DNA of 41,143 nucleotides from Actinomycetota bacterium (GTDB lineage Bacteria; Actinomycetota; Geothermincolia; Geothermincolales; RBG-13-55-18): assembly GCA_003598015.1 (NCBI GenBank), contig QZKE01000073.1, forward strand, positions 1 to 41,143, read 5' to 3'. Each line of letters opens with the position of its first letter. The stretch's first letter is position 1. Positions 22,442 through 30,890 of this stretch are shown here, one piece after another. The notes beneath the pieces are model-generated. The model made no database searches and had not been told where the DNA came from. It was given only the letters and a program-made list of their open reading frames with translations. Position numbers and translations under genes: made by a program.

Positions 22442-25147
22442 TTAAGAGGCAGTGTGTCTGCTCCGCAAAGCCACCTTCACCCGGTCTATGATGACCACGG
22501 GCAGAACCGAGCAGGCGAGGATGAGTCCCCAACCTGCGGCGCTGACATATGCGGTGTCGAAGAGGCGCATCAGGGGTGGCACCGTTATCACCAGGAGCTG
22601 CAAGGCCAATGAACCCCCCAGGGCGGCGAGCAGAGCGCGGTTGTCGGTGAAGGAAAGCTCCATGAATGACAGCCTCTCGGAGCGCGAGTTGAAGGCGTGC
22701 ATCAGCTGCGCCAGCACCAGGGTGGTGAAAGCAACCGTCTGCACCTTGGCGATGTCTTCGGGGTAGAGGACGTAATAGGAGATAAAAAAGGCAGCCAGCG
22801 CCCCCAGGGAGAGCAGCAAGCCCTGCCAGACTATCATCAGTTGCTTGCGGTAGGAGAGAATACTCTCGGAGGGATCGCGGGGAGGGCGCACCATGATGTC
22901 GGGGGCGGGGGTGTCCACGCCCAGGGCCATGGCCGGAAATCCGTCCGTAACCAGGTTCATCCACAGCACCTGCACCGCTTGCAGCGGGGTGACCGAGGCC
23001 AGGAGCATCCCGATGAACATGGTTGATACCTCGCTCATGTTGCAGGAGAGTAGAAAGTAGATGAACTTTTTGAGGTTGTCGTAGATTATCCTGCCCTCTT
23101 CCACCGCCCCCACGATGGTGGCGAAATTGTCGTCGGCAAGCACCATGTCCGAAGCTTCCTTGCTCACGTCGGTTCCCGCGATACCCATGGCTACCCCTAT
23201 GTCCGCGTTCTTCAGGGCGGGGGCGTCGTTGACGCCGTCCCCGGTCATGGCCACGGTCCTGCCCTTCGCCTTCCATGCCCGTACTATCTTCACCTTGTCC
23301 GCCGGGGAGACCCGGGCGTAGACGGCGATCCTCTCCACCCGTTCCTCCAATTCCTCGTCCTTCATATGCACGAGCTCCGCCCCGGTCACCAGCTCCTTCT
23401 CCGCGGTGAGGATGGACAGCTCCTGGGCTACCGCACGGGCGGTCGCCGCGTGATCGCCGGTTATCATCACCACCTCGATGTGCGCCTTGCGGCACAGGTC
23501 CAGTGCTCCATAGACTTCCGGTCGCGGGGGGTCCATGAGGCCGGTCATACCGAGGAAGATAAGGTCACGCTCCAGGTCATCAGGCGATACGTCCGTGGGC
23601 ATCTCCGGGAGTGGACGGCAGGCGAAGGCCATGGTGCGCAGGGCCCGATCGGCCATCTTCTCGGCCTCGGCCGCGTAGTGGACGCGCCCGCCGCTTCCCA
23701 TATCCTGGACGCCTTGTGGAGTGAGGACGTGGCTGCAGCGGTTCAGGACCGTCTCCGGGGCGCCCTTGGTGAGAATGACGTATGGGGCCGAGGCAAAAGG
23801 GAAGTAGGGGTTTTCCGGCCCGGGGTGGGTGACGGCGTTTATGGTGCTCATCATCTTGCGTTCGCTCTCGAAAGGTATCTCCTGGACGCGGGGCAGGGCT
23901 CCACCCGCTTCCACCAGGGGGAAGGACATCTCCTGCGCCGCGCGCAGCAGGCCGACCTCGGTTCCTTCCCCCAGGAACTCGCCGTCCTGTATGCGGGCGT
24001 CGTTGCACAGGGAAGCCGTGGCCAGCAGGGAAAGAGCCGCTTCCCTCCAACCGCTCTCCCCGTCCATGTTGCCGGTCCTATGCAGGGGCTGGCGCTGTGG
24101 CAGCTGTATTTCCTGCACCTCCATCTCGTTGCGGGTCAGGGTGCCCGTTTTGTCGGTACATATGACATCGGCGCAGCCCAGGGTCTCCACCGCCGGCAGC
24201 CGGCGCAGCAGGGCTTTCCGGTCCGCCATGCGGCGTACCCCCAGGGCCAGGGCGATGGTCACAATAGCCGGCAGTCCCTCAGGGATGGCGGCTACGGCCA
24301 GGCTTACGGAGAAGAGGAGCATCTCCGACCATTCCAGGCTGCGCAGGACACCCGCGGTGAAGATGACCGCGCATATGGCGATGCAGAGGACGGCGATCCT
24401 CTTACCCACCCTTGCCAGCTCCACCTGCAGGGGGGTTTTCTCCTCCACCGCTTCGCCCAGCATCTCCGCGATGCGTCCGAGTTCGGTGTTGCGGCCAGTC
24501 GCTACGACCAGGCCGCTGCCGCGCCCGTGCACGATGTGAGTGCCGGTGAAGACCATATTCCTGCGGTCGCCCAATGGGAGGTCGCCTTCCGGCATCGTGC
24601 CGGTCCCCTTATCTATAGCCGCGGACTCACCGGTAAGGGAAGCCTCGTCGGTCCTTAAGCCGAAAGCCTGCAGGAGTAGCGCATCCGCGGGTATGCGGTC
24701 GCCGGACTCGAGGATGATGATGTCGCCGGGCGTGAGGTCCTGCGAGGGTATCCCCCTCTCTTTCCCCCCGCGCATCACCCGGGCGGTGGGAGCGCTCAGT
24801 TTCTTCAGGCTCTCCAACGCTCTTTCGGCCCGGTATTCCTGGACGAAACCGAGGATTGCGTTGGCCACCACTATGAACATGATGACCGCGGCGTCCAGAA
24901 ACTCCTGGAGTGCGACGCCCGAGATAATCGCGGCGGCGATGAGTACGTAGATCATGAAGTCGCGGAATTGGTCTGCGAAGAGCATTATGGGATGGACGCG
25001 CTTCTCCTCGCGTATCTTGTTATGGCCATAGTGGTGCAGGCGGGAGGTGGCCTCTTCCTCCGAGAGCCCTGTCTCCAGGTCGGTATCCAGCCTCTGTGCC
25101 GCCTCCTCCGCGCCGAGGGAGTGCCACTGCACGTCTTCCGGATTCAT
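22442..25147 (-). CDS. Cation-transporting P-type ATPase (SERCA-like)
   Basis: A 901-residue P2-type ATPase, probably moving Ca2+ or a similar cation. Motifs in order: N-terminal cation ATPase region, TGES (172-175), PEGLP in M4 (289-293), phosphorylated D332 in CTDKTGTLT, MVITGDHAAT, TGDGVNDAPALKNADIGVAMG, then M5 SCNMSEVS and M6 LWMNLVTDG. The Glu in PEGL, the Asn and Glu in M5, and N/T/D in M6 match the Ca2+ ligands of SERCA. Ten membrane segments are expected. The frame stays open far upstream to 25618, but that part overlaps fbp on the other strand and lacks homology, so I chose the ATG at 25147, about 200 bases from the divergent fbp start. Confidence 0.94.
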   Translation of the reverse strand: MNPEDVQWHSLGAEEAAQRLDTDLETGLSEEEATSRLHHYGHNKIREEKRVHPIMLFADQFRDFMIYVLIAAAIISGVALQEFLDAAVIMFIVVANAILGFVQEYRAERALESLKKLSAPTARVMRGGKERGIPSQDLTPGDIIILESGDRIPADALLLQAFGLRTDEASLTGESAAIDKGTGTMPEGDLPLGDRRNMVFTGTHIVHGRGSGLVVATGRNTELGRIAEMLGEAVEEKTPLQVELARVGKRIAVLCIAICAVIFTAGVLRSLEWSEMLLFSVSLAVAAIPEGLPAIVTIALALGVRRMADRKALLRRLPAVETLGCADVICTDKTGTLTRNEMEVQEIQLPQRQPLHRTGNMDGESGWREAALSLLATASLCNDARIQDGEFLGEGTEVGLLRAAQEMSFPLVEAGGALPRVQEIPFESERKMMSTINAVTHPGPENPYFPFASAPYVILTKGAPETVLNRCSHVLTPQGVQDMGSGGRVHYAAEAEKMADRALRTMAFACRPLPEMPTDVSPDDLERDLIFLGMTGLMDPPRPEVYGALDLCRKAHIEVVMITGDHAATARAVAQELSILTAEKELVTGAELVHMKDEELEERVERIAVYARVSPADKVKIVRAWKAKGRTVAMTGDGVNDAPALKNADIGVAMGIAGTDVSKEASDMVLADDNFATIVGAVEEGRIIYDNLKKFIYFLLSCNMSEVSTMFIGMLLASVTPLQAVQVLWMNLVTDGFPAMALGVDTPAPDIMVRPPRDPSESILSYRKQLMIVWQGLLLSLGALAAFFISYYVLYPEDIAKVQTVAFTTLVLAQLMHAFNSRSERLSFMELSFTDNRALLAALGGSLALQLLVITVPPLMRLFDTAYVSAAGWGLILACSVLPVVIIDRVKVALRSRHTAS

Positions 25148-25223
25148 CGTCAAGTTTCCCGCTCCCCGCTTTTGGGTACTATAAACATGGCTGGGGCCGC
25201 AGCGGTGGGCCCGGACTGCATCT

Positions 25224-25252
25224 TTGAAATGATACTGCATAGATATTATAAT
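25224..25252 (+). promoter_or_regulatory. Consensus sigma-70 promoter of fbp
   Basis: TTGAAA (25224-25229), a 17-base spacer and a perfect TATAAT (25247-25252) lie about 100 bases before fbp. This is among the best promoter matches in the window. Confidence 0.75.
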
Positions 25253-25351
25253 GGCGAATGTCGTGACGAAGGGCCGCCGCGGGTATGCGGCGCCAGTGGA
25301 AAGAAAAAGCAGCAATAGAGGGAGCACGCCCGGACTTAAGGAGGTAATGGC

Positions 25352-26470
25352 ATGAAGGTCACTTTCAGCATAATCAAAGCTGATGTGGGCGGCTACGTCG
25401 GCCACTCCGACGTACATCCGGCGATGCTGAGCCGCGCGAGAGAGCTCCTGGCCGAGGCCAAGGAGAAAGGCCTGATAATCGACTACTGCCAGGCCAAATG
25501 CGGGGACGACATCGCCCTGATTATGACCCACGAAAAAGGAACCGATAACGAGGAGATACACCATTTCGCCTGGGATACCTTCGAGAAGATCACCGAACTG
25601 GCCAAAGAACTCGGGCAATACGGGGCGGGCCAGGACCTGCTCACCGACGCCTTCTCAGGAAACCTGAGGGGCATGGGGCCGGGCTTCGCGGAGATGGAGA
25701 TAGAGGAGCGCAAAAGCGAGCCCATCATCTGCTTCCTGGCGGACAAGACCGAGCCTGGCTCCTGGAACTATCCCCTGTACAAGATGTTCGCCGACCCCTT
25801 CAACACCGCCGGCCTGGTTATCGACCCCTCCATGCACGACGGCTTCCGCTTCGAGGTACATGACCTCATCGAGGAGAAGAAGGTTATATTCAGCACCCCC
25901 GAGGAGATCTACGACATGCTGGTGTTCATCGGCGCCCCGTCACGCTACGTGATCAAGCACATCTTCCGCAAGGGCGACGATGACGAGCCGGTGGCCGTGA
26001 CCTCCACCCAGCGCCTCTTCCTCATGGCCGGGCGCTACGTGGGCAAGGACGACCCGGTCATGGCCGTGCGCTGCCAGAGCGGGCTGCCCGCGGTGGGCGA
26101 GGTGCTCGAGCCCTTCGCCTTCCCCTATACCGTGGCCGGATGGATGCGCGGGAGCCATCATGGGCCCTTCATGCCAGTGGGCACCGATTGGGATACGCCC
26201 ACCCGCTTCGACGGGCCACCGCGCGTGGTCGCCCTCGGTTTCCAGCTCACAGGCGGAAAACTGGTGGGTCCCAGGGACATGTTCGCCGACCTCAGCTACA
26301 ACAACGCTCGCCAGAAGGCGCTGGATATAGCGGATTACCTGCGCGCGCACGGTCCCTTCGAGCCGCATCGCCTGCCCCTGGACGAGATGGAGTATACGAC
26401 CATGCCCGCGGTGCTGGAGAAACTCGCCGGCCGCTTCGTGCCCCTGGAAGGCACCGAAAGAGACCACTAA
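25352..26470 (+). CDS. fbp: Fructose-1,6-bisphosphate aldolase/phosphatase
   Basis: A 372-residue bifunctional enzyme of the archaeal/deep-branching type, which condenses triose phosphates and dephosphorylates fructose-1,6-bisphosphate for gluconeogenesis. It is the expected length and starts MKVTFSIIKADVGGYVGH. The aldolase residues Y229 and K232 (Schiff base) are present in AGRYVGKDD, and metal-binding acids occur in KADVGG, GDDIAL, DKTEPG and the TDWDTPTR loop. It points to one-way gluconeogenesis and an autotrophic or anaerobic lifestyle. The ATG follows an ideal ribosome site (AAGGAGG) and the gene carries its own strong promoter. A terminator follows its stop. Confidence 0.97.
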   Translation: MKVTFSIIKADVGGYVGHSDVHPAMLSRARELLAEAKEKGLIIDYCQAKCGDDIALIMTHEKGTDNEEIHHFAWDTFEKITELAKELGQYGAGQDLLTDAFSGNLRGMGPGFAEMEIEERKSEPIICFLADKTEPGSWNYPLYKMFADPFNTAGLVIDPSMHDGFRFEVHDLIEEKKVIFSTPEEIYDMLVFIGAPSRYVIKHIFRKGDDDEPVAVTSTQRLFLMAGRYVGKDDPVMAVRCQSGLPAVGEVLEPFAFPYTVAGWMRGSHHGPFMPVGTDWDTPTRFDGPPRVVALGFQLTGGKLVGPRDMFADLSYNNARQKALDIADYLRAHGPFEPHRLPLDEMEYTTMPAVLEKLAGRFVPLEGTERDH

Positions 26471-26489
26471 GAACGGACCAAACCCTAAT

Positions 26490-26513
26490 AGAGGGCGCCC
26501 TCCGGCGCCCTCT
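26490..26513 (+). terminator. Terminator after fbp
   Basis: AGAGGGCGCC and GGCGCCCTCT form a perfect 10-bp stem around CTCC, followed by TTTC, about 20 bases after the fbp stop. It fits intrinsic termination. Confidence 0.8.
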
Positions 26514-26577
26514 TTCAGTCTTCGCAGCCTATTGGAGGATTTAAGACGTCGATATGGGAGTGATGTAGACCGATCCG

Positions 26578-26991
26578 ATGGAAGTAAACGAGACGTTCGG
26601 CTGGAGCAATTCTTACCGTGCTTACTTGCTGTTGGCTTTTCTTATTCCGTTCGTCGATATATTCGTCCAGCTCGTATTGGAGAATTGGGCTTGGATGGTA
26701 GTCTCGGTTATCTTCTGCCTGGTGCTTCTCGTGATGATATTGTTCTCTTTCAAGAGGCCGTTCGTTGAGCTTACGAACGGTGAATTGAGATTCTATCTTC
26801 TTCCGATGCCACCGATCGTTTTCCAGAGGTTCAAGATGAGTGAGATAGAGAGCTTCTCGGTTGAAAAGAGCAAGTTAGTGATAGATCTTGCGGATGGTAC
26901 AAAGGCGAGAGCCAATCTGTTTGCGGCAAAAGCTGCAGACAGGGAGCGGCTGTTGGAATTCCTTATGGGTACGGATCACCGGCTCAGTTGA
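26578..26991 (+). CDS. Small protein with two membrane helices, PH-like
   Basis: A 137-residue protein with two hydrophobic helices (about 14-36 and 38-58) followed by a beta-rich cytosolic segment (VELTNGELRFYL, EIESFSVEKSKLVIDLADG) and a final helix. The arrangement resembles bacterial PH-like YdbT-type proteins, but I cannot name the family with confidence. Base composition is lower in GC than its neighbours, which might mean transfer or weak selection. No strong ribosome site precedes the ATG; a downstream ATG is unlikely because the first helix is hydrophobic from residue 14. It stands alone after the fbp terminator. Confidence 0.65.
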   Translation: MEVNETFGWSNSYRAYLLLAFLIPFVDIFVQLVLENWAWMVVSVIFCLVLLVMILFSFKRPFVELTNGELRFYLLPMPPIVFQRFKMSEIESFSVEKSKLVIDLADGTKARANLFAAKAADRERLLEFLMGTDHRLS

Positions 26992-27411
26992 TGGCTCAGA
27001 TCATCCCGACCTCAGGCCTGATCGACCCCCTCGCCCTGGTCCCCAGGACCTGAAAGTGATGGATCCATGGGTGTTCGGGCGAGGCCCCCATCTGCGTCGC
27101 CCCCTGCCCGAGAACCGGGGGTCGGTCGGAGCGACATCGGGAGCGTGCGTAGAAAAAGCGGTGAGACAATATACCGTCCCGGGCGTCCCCCTATATAAAT
27201 CCCCCCGCCCTGGTCTCCCGGACCTGAAATCTAAAGCGAAGGAGATCTGGTTGCAAGCCATATATTCGCTGCCACTAGCCCGGGGAACTACCAGGTCGGT
27301 CGCAGCGAGCGCGCGCAAGTCGCGTTGAGGTCTCTTCCTCCTATCCCGCATATTGCGCGCCGAGCGAGACCGTTACCTGGAGGCCCCGGGCTGAAGGAAT
27401 GACATCCTTTA
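26992..27411. other. Intergenic region with direct and inverted repeats
   Basis: No gene is supported. A 24-bp unit beginning CGCCCTGGTC and ending GGACCTGAAA appears at 27032-27055 and 27206-27229 with three mismatches. An imperfect inverted repeat with outer arms AGCCCGGGG/CCCCGGGCT and inner CCAGGT/ACCTGG spans 27277-27392. The region may be repeat-derived. Confidence 0.55.
27277..27392. repeat. Imperfect inverted repeat after PRC-like gene
   Basis: AGCCCGGGG at 27277-27285 and CCAGGT at 27291-27296 pair with ACCTGG at 27375-27380 and CCCCGGGCT at 27384-27392. The inner arms also share GGTC-containing stretches. It lies just downstream of the PRC-barrel-like gene and could act as a terminator or be a mobile remnant. 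Confidence 0.55.
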
Positions 27412-27984
27412 TCAGGTCCGGATGACCAGGGCCTCCTCGTCTACGCGCAATATCGCCTCGTAGGGGATGACATTGGTCTCCCCGGGGCGGTTATAGCGGC
27501 TCCTCAAGCGATTGACCAACCTGCCGATTCTGCCGCCCGCGGGGAGCCATTCCGTACCCACCTGCAGGCCCTCGAGGAAGAGGAGGACCCCCTCCTGCCT
27601 CATGAGCACATCGTCCACACGGTGCAGACGATTGCCCTCTTCATCGGTGATCTGCTTATTGAGGATGTCCCGGCGCGCGAAGATCTTGCCCTCACTGGAG
27701 ACCACCTGGAACAAGGGATGGGGATCGCGGAGGTAGAGGACCTCCGGTTCCAGCGACTCCACCTCCTCCCAGGGCAGCAGTAATACGATATCTTCGGCCG
27801 GCCGGGGCAGGATCAATTCCCCGATACGGTCTGTCCACTGCAGGTGGACGGCCACGTCCGTGACCATGGGGGGCTGGAGCCCCAGGTCAACGGCAAGGTC
27901 CTGCACGTGCCCCACCTCGTGATCCTCGGCGTCCCTTACCTCTCTTTTGATGAAGGAGATAAGGGAGAATACGTCTTCATCCAT
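27412..27984 (-). CDS. PRC-barrel-like protein beside NRAMP
   Basis: A 190-residue soluble protein. Segments such as GNRLHRVDDVLMRQEGVLLFLEGL and REVRDAEDHEVGHVQDLAVDL resemble PRC-barrel repeats, and the central part resembles the region seen in MgtE-associated proteins. It begins MDEDVFSLISF. The start ATG 27984 has GGAGG six bases upstream; an upstream ATG at 28011 is a weaker choice. The NRAMP homologue lies upstream on the same strand and would be co-transcribed. I infer a regulatory or accessory role in metal transport. A partial copy of this start region lies between the two genes (27977-28120). Confidence 0.7.
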   Translation of the reverse strand: MDEDVFSLISFIKREVRDAEDHEVGHVQDLAVDLGLQPPMVTDVAVHLQWTDRIGELILPRPAEDIVLLLPWEEVESLEPEVLYLRDPHPLFQVVSSEGKIFARRDILNKQITDEEGNRLHRVDDVLMRQEGVLLFLEGLQVGTEWLPAGGRIGRLVNRLRSRYNRPGETNVIPYEAILRVDEEALVIRT

Positions 27985-28120
27985 CAATCGGCCACCTCCC
28001 CCTTGGAACATACGTACAGGAAATGGACGCAGTCATCAAGCGGATCGCAGTTTTCCTGCAACCCCTCTCCTTGCCGCCCTGTGCGGGCGACTTGAAAGTG
28101 GAAAATGCGTCTTCGTCCAT
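27977..28120 (-). pseudogene. Duplicated start region of PRC-like gene
   Basis: After the NRAMP stop, a ribosome site and start nearly identical to those of the PRC-like gene appear: GGGAGGTGGCCGATTG then ATG and codons for MDEDAFSTF, compared with MDEDVFSLI. The reading frame runs 47 codons, then stops by overlapping the true start. It looks like a remnant of a tandem duplication followed by deletion, or a decoy translation start. Confidence 0.6.
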
Positions 28121-28139
28121 CAATCGGCCACCTCCCCGC

Positions 28140-29414
28140 TCAGCCGGACGGAAAGAACGTCGAGACTATCATCACCAGGGTCAACAGGGTAAGTAGGATG
28201 GTAACCGTCCACATCACCCTGTTCAACCAGGGTGGATTGACGTATGAGCCCATTACGTCGCGGTCGTTTATCAGGGTCAGCATGCAGAAGAGGATCACCG
28301 GCAGCAGGATGCCGTTCATGGTCTGCGATACGAGCATGAGGAGAACCAGCGGCATACCCGGGATCATCACCAGGATAGCGCTGCCGGCGATGAAAAAAGT
28401 ATAGATGAAATAGAAACGTGGAGCTTCCCGGTAGCTGCGGTCTATACCCGATTCCCACCCGAACGCCTCGCAGACCGTATATGCGGTGGAGAGCGGGAGG
28501 ATGGAACCGGCGAAGAGGGAAGCGACCAGCAGACCGAGCCCGAAAAGGTAGGAAGCATAGTTCCCCGCTATGGGAGCCAGGGCCGATGCGGCCTGCTCGG
28601 CCGTGGTGATGGTCGTGGCCCCAACACTTGGATTGTTAAAAAAGGCGGCGGAACAGCAGATGACGATGAACATGGCCACCACCGTCATGAGCAGGGAACC
28701 CACCACGGTGTCCACTCGCTCGTACCTGATCTTGGAGGAATCCAATCCCTTGTCCACGATGGCCGCCTGCTGGTAGAACTGCATCCAGGGAGCGATGGTG
28801 GTACCGATAATGGTCACGGTGAGGGCCAGGTAGGCGGGGTCGAAGTGTGGCGAGGGCGTGACCAGGGCTTTTCCCACCTCACTCCAGTCGGGGCGGGCCA
28901 GGAAAGCAGAGATAATATAGGAGATATACACAAGCGAGGCGACGAGGAATACTTTTTCGACCCGCTTATAGGTGCCCCTTACCACCAGCCACCAGATGAG
29001 CACCGCCAGGGGTGGTATCGCTATCCATGGTGGGACGTGGAAGAGCTGCATGCTGGCGGCAAGCCCAGCGAAGTTTGACAGGGTGTTGGCGAAATTGGTC
29101 ACCAGGAGGGTGAACATGATGAAGGCGGTGAGGCGGAGCGAGAATCTTTCACGGATGAGCGCGGCCAGGCCCTTGCCCGTGACCATGCCCATGCGTACGG
29201 TCATCTCCTGGACCAGCGAGAGCAGGACGGCGGTGAAGACCAGCACCCAGAGGAGTTCGTAGCCGAAGCGCGCGCCGGCCACGGAGTACGTAGCAATGCC
29301 GCCGGCGTCGTTGTCCACCATGGCGGTGATCAATCCGGGCCCGAGGACTGTAAGGAAGATCAGTATCTCCCGGCGGCCCAGCCGTCTCTGGGTGCGGCCT
29401 CCCCTGCCGAGCAT
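28140..29414 (-). CDS. NRAMP-family divalent metal transporter, NRMT-like
   Basis: A 424-residue membrane protein with about eleven predicted helices. Classical NRAMP Mn2+/Fe2+ transporters carry DPGN in helix 1 and MPH in helix 6. Here helix 1 reads NDAGG (D36-A37-G38-G39) and helix 6 reads TIAPWMQF (A208-P209-W210). Loss of the Asn and of the Met ligand matches what has been described for NRMT, the Mg2+-carrying branch of the family known from Eggerthella, an actinobacterium. So I infer Mg2+ or Mn2+ uptake rather than Fe2+, with uncertainty. The ATG is preceded by a GAGG-like site. The PRC-barrel-like gene follows on the same strand. Confidence 0.85.
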   Translation of the reverse strand: MLGRGGRTQRRLGRREILIFLTVLGPGLITAMVDNDAGGIATYSVAGARFGYELLWVLVFTAVLLSLVQEMTVRMGMVTGKGLAALIRERFSLRLTAFIMFTLLVTNFANTLSNFAGLAASMQLFHVPPWIAIPPLAVLIWWLVVRGTYKRVEKVFLVASLVYISYIISAFLARPDWSEVGKALVTPSPHFDPAYLALTVTIIGTTIAPWMQFYQQAAIVDKGLDSSKIRYERVDTVVGSLLMTVVAMFIVICCSAAFFNNPSVGATTITTAEQAASALAPIAGNYASYLFGLGLLVASLFAGSILPLSTAYTVCEAFGWESGIDRSYREAPRFYFIYTFFIAGSAILVMIPGMPLVLLMLVSQTMNGILLPVILFCMLTLINDRDVMGSYVNPPWLNRVMWTVTILLTLLTLVMIVSTFFPSG

Positions 29415-29508
29415 GGTTCTCCTCCAACCTTAACTCACTCCTGTTTTCGCAAAGTCCTGCTAAAAGTCCTGGTTGATTATACCACGCGGCTTTGGAAACA
29501 GAACGTTG

Positions 29509-29633
29509 CGTGGGTGGTAGGTAATGGGAAATGGGGTCAGGTCTTGACATCTCTCGCCTGCGGCTAGAGAAGCAAGACGCTGACCCACACCCTATGGGGA
29601 ACAGATCGGACGTGGGTGATAGGTGATGGGAAA
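29509..29633. repeat. Hairpin element with flanking direct repeats, family B copy 1
   Basis: A hairpin at 29532-29589 pairs GGGTCAGGTCTTG with CAAGACGCTGACCC around a loop containing CTCTCGCCTGCGGCTAGAG. It is flanked by 23-bp direct repeats at 29509-29531 and 29611-29633 with two mismatches (each containing CGTGGGTG and AGGT and GATGGGAAA or AATGGGAAA). A similar unit is at 36636-36719. The form suggests a REP-like element. Confidence 0.8.
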
Positions 29634-29644
29634 CGCCCCGGCGC

Positions 29645-30244
29645 TCAGTGCAGCGAGCAGGAGGCGGGACAGTCGATGACCCTGTTCTCGGTGACGACCT
29701 TGTGGATATGGGCATCGTGATCCGCGCAGGGCACATGTTCGATTATCTGGACCTCGAAGGCCACGGCGATGAGCATACAGCGAGGGCCGCACTTTTCCAG
29801 AAAACGGTCGTAGTAGCCGCCGCCGTAGCCGAGTCGGCCGCCCGTGAGGTCAAAGGCCACGCCGGGCATGAGGATCACGTCAATATCCCTGGCGGGCAGG
29901 GGCCGCAGGCACGTTCCCTTGGGCTCAAGTATGTCGTAATTACCCAGCTCGAGGTCTTCGTCGAGGTCGAGGATGCGGGAGGCCACCATGGCCTTGTTCC
30001 CTGAGTCCGTGCAGGGCACGCATACGATCCTGTTCTCGCCCAGGGCGCGGCGGATCATGGGGATGGTGTCCACTTCGCTGCGGAAGGAGATGAAAAAAAG
30101 GATGGACTCGGCCGCGGTGAACTCCGGGACCGACCAGAGGTTCTCGGCGACACGTGCCGAAAGGAGACTCCTCTCCTCGGGATCTATGCTGTCACGGAGT
30201 TCCTGGACCTTCTTGCGCAGCTCTTTCTTCTTTTTATGGATCAT
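29645..30244 (-). CDS. 5-formyltetrahydrofolate cyclo-ligase
   Basis: A 199-residue enzyme that converts 5-formyl-THF to 5,10-methenyl-THF using ATP. The signature is complete: VILMPGVAFD followed by GRLGYGGGYYDRF, with N-terminal basic helix KKKKELRKK and the ISFRSEVDT segment. The start ATG 30244 is preceded by AAAGG directly, so spacing is short, but homologues begin with the same helix; the frame is open to 30691 and overlaps the divergent phosphodiesterase gene, which argues against a longer form. It fits a role in one-carbon metabolism. A leftward promoter candidate lies at 30281-30308. Confidence 0.93.
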   Translation of the reverse strand: MIHKKKKELRKKVQELRDSIDPEERSLLSARVAENLWSVPEFTAAESILFFISFRSEVDTIPMIRRALGENRIVCVPCTDSGNKAMVASRILDLDEDLELGNYDILEPKGTCLRPLPARDIDVILMPGVAFDLTGGRLGYGGGYYDRFLEKCGPRCMLIAVAFEVQIIEHVPCADHDAHIHKVVTENRVIDCPASCSLH

Positions 30245-30280
30245 CCTTTGCTCACACTTCTTGCGTAAGAACCGTCTTTT

Positions 30281-30308
30281 ATAATATATCAGGGTCTGGT
30301 AAAAGCAA
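30281..30308 (-). promoter_or_regulatory. Promoter candidate for the cyclo-ligase gene
   Basis: On the minus strand TTGCTT (30308-30303) and TATTAT (30286-30281) lie 16 bases apart in the divergent gap to the phosphodiesterase gene. The match is fair. Confidence 0.4.
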
Positions 30309-30346
30309 GCCGGAGCGTGTCCGCGAGGCAAGGAAGAGGTGAGAGC

Positions 30347-30835
30347 ATGGCGCGTGTCATACTGGTCGCCGATACCCATATACCCAAGGTGGGTCCCGCC
30401 CTGCCGGGCCGGCTCCTGGAGGAGTTCGCAGGGGCCGACCTCATCCTGCATGCCGGGGACCTTATCGAGATGTCGGTCATGGAGGAGCTGAGCGCGTTGG
30501 CGCCGACCAGAGCCGTGGTGGGGAACATGGACCTGCCCGAGGTGAGGTCGCTGCTGCCGGAGAAGGTGGTGGTCGAGGTGGAGGGAAAGCTGATCGGACT
30601 CATCCATGGCTGGGGGCCGCCCATGGGCATCGAGAGGAGGGTGCTCTCCCGTTTTTCCGGTGTGGATGTCGTAGTCTTCGGGCACACCCATAAGGCGCTG
30701 GTAGAGGAGAGGAAAGGGACCATGCTCGTCAATCCCGGCACCCCCAACGACAGGCGATTCTCGGACCGCCTTTCATATGCGGTTCTCACCATTGAGAAAG
30801 GGGTTATGACGCCGGAGATAATCTGGCTGGATTAG
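30347..30835 (+). CDS. YfcE/MJ0936-type phosphodiesterase
   Basis: A 162-residue calcineurin-like metallophosphoesterase. All motifs are present: VADTHIP (D-x-H), HAGDL, VVGNMD (GN-D), LIHGWG (H) and FGHTHKA (GHTH). Members hydrolyse small phosphodiesters with two divalent metals. The start is ATG 30347, seven bases after GAGGTG; the frame opens at 30317. It is divergent from the cyclo-ligase gene and ends within 60 bases of the convergent lipoprotein gene. Substrate is unknown. Confidence 0.92.
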   Translation: MARVILVADTHIPKVGPALPGRLLEEFAGADLILHAGDLIEMSVMEELSALAPTRAVVGNMDLPEVRSLLPEKVVVEVEGKLIGLIHGWGPPMGIERRVLSRFSGVDVVVFGHTHKALVEERKGTMLVNPGTPNDRRFSDRLSYAVLTIEKGVMTPEIIWLD

Positions 30836-30890
30836 GCTATGCGTGGGTTCTTCCGCCAGGCACTGGCCCGGGGCGATCCTTGTGCCCGCT

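Noticed and set aside
23366..24658. 430-codon open frame on the plus strand
   Set aside because: It lies inside the P-type ATPase, opposite strand. It has no recognisable domain and a composition expected of a shadow.
25148..25618. N-terminal extension of the P-type ATPase frame
   Set aside because: It would overlap fbp on the other strand and gives residues unlike P-type ATPases. The family N-terminus matches the start at 25147.
30245..30691. Upstream extension of the cyclo-ligase frame
   Set aside because: It overlaps the phosphodiesterase gene on the other strand, and the cyclo-ligase family starts at the lysine-rich helix near 30244.
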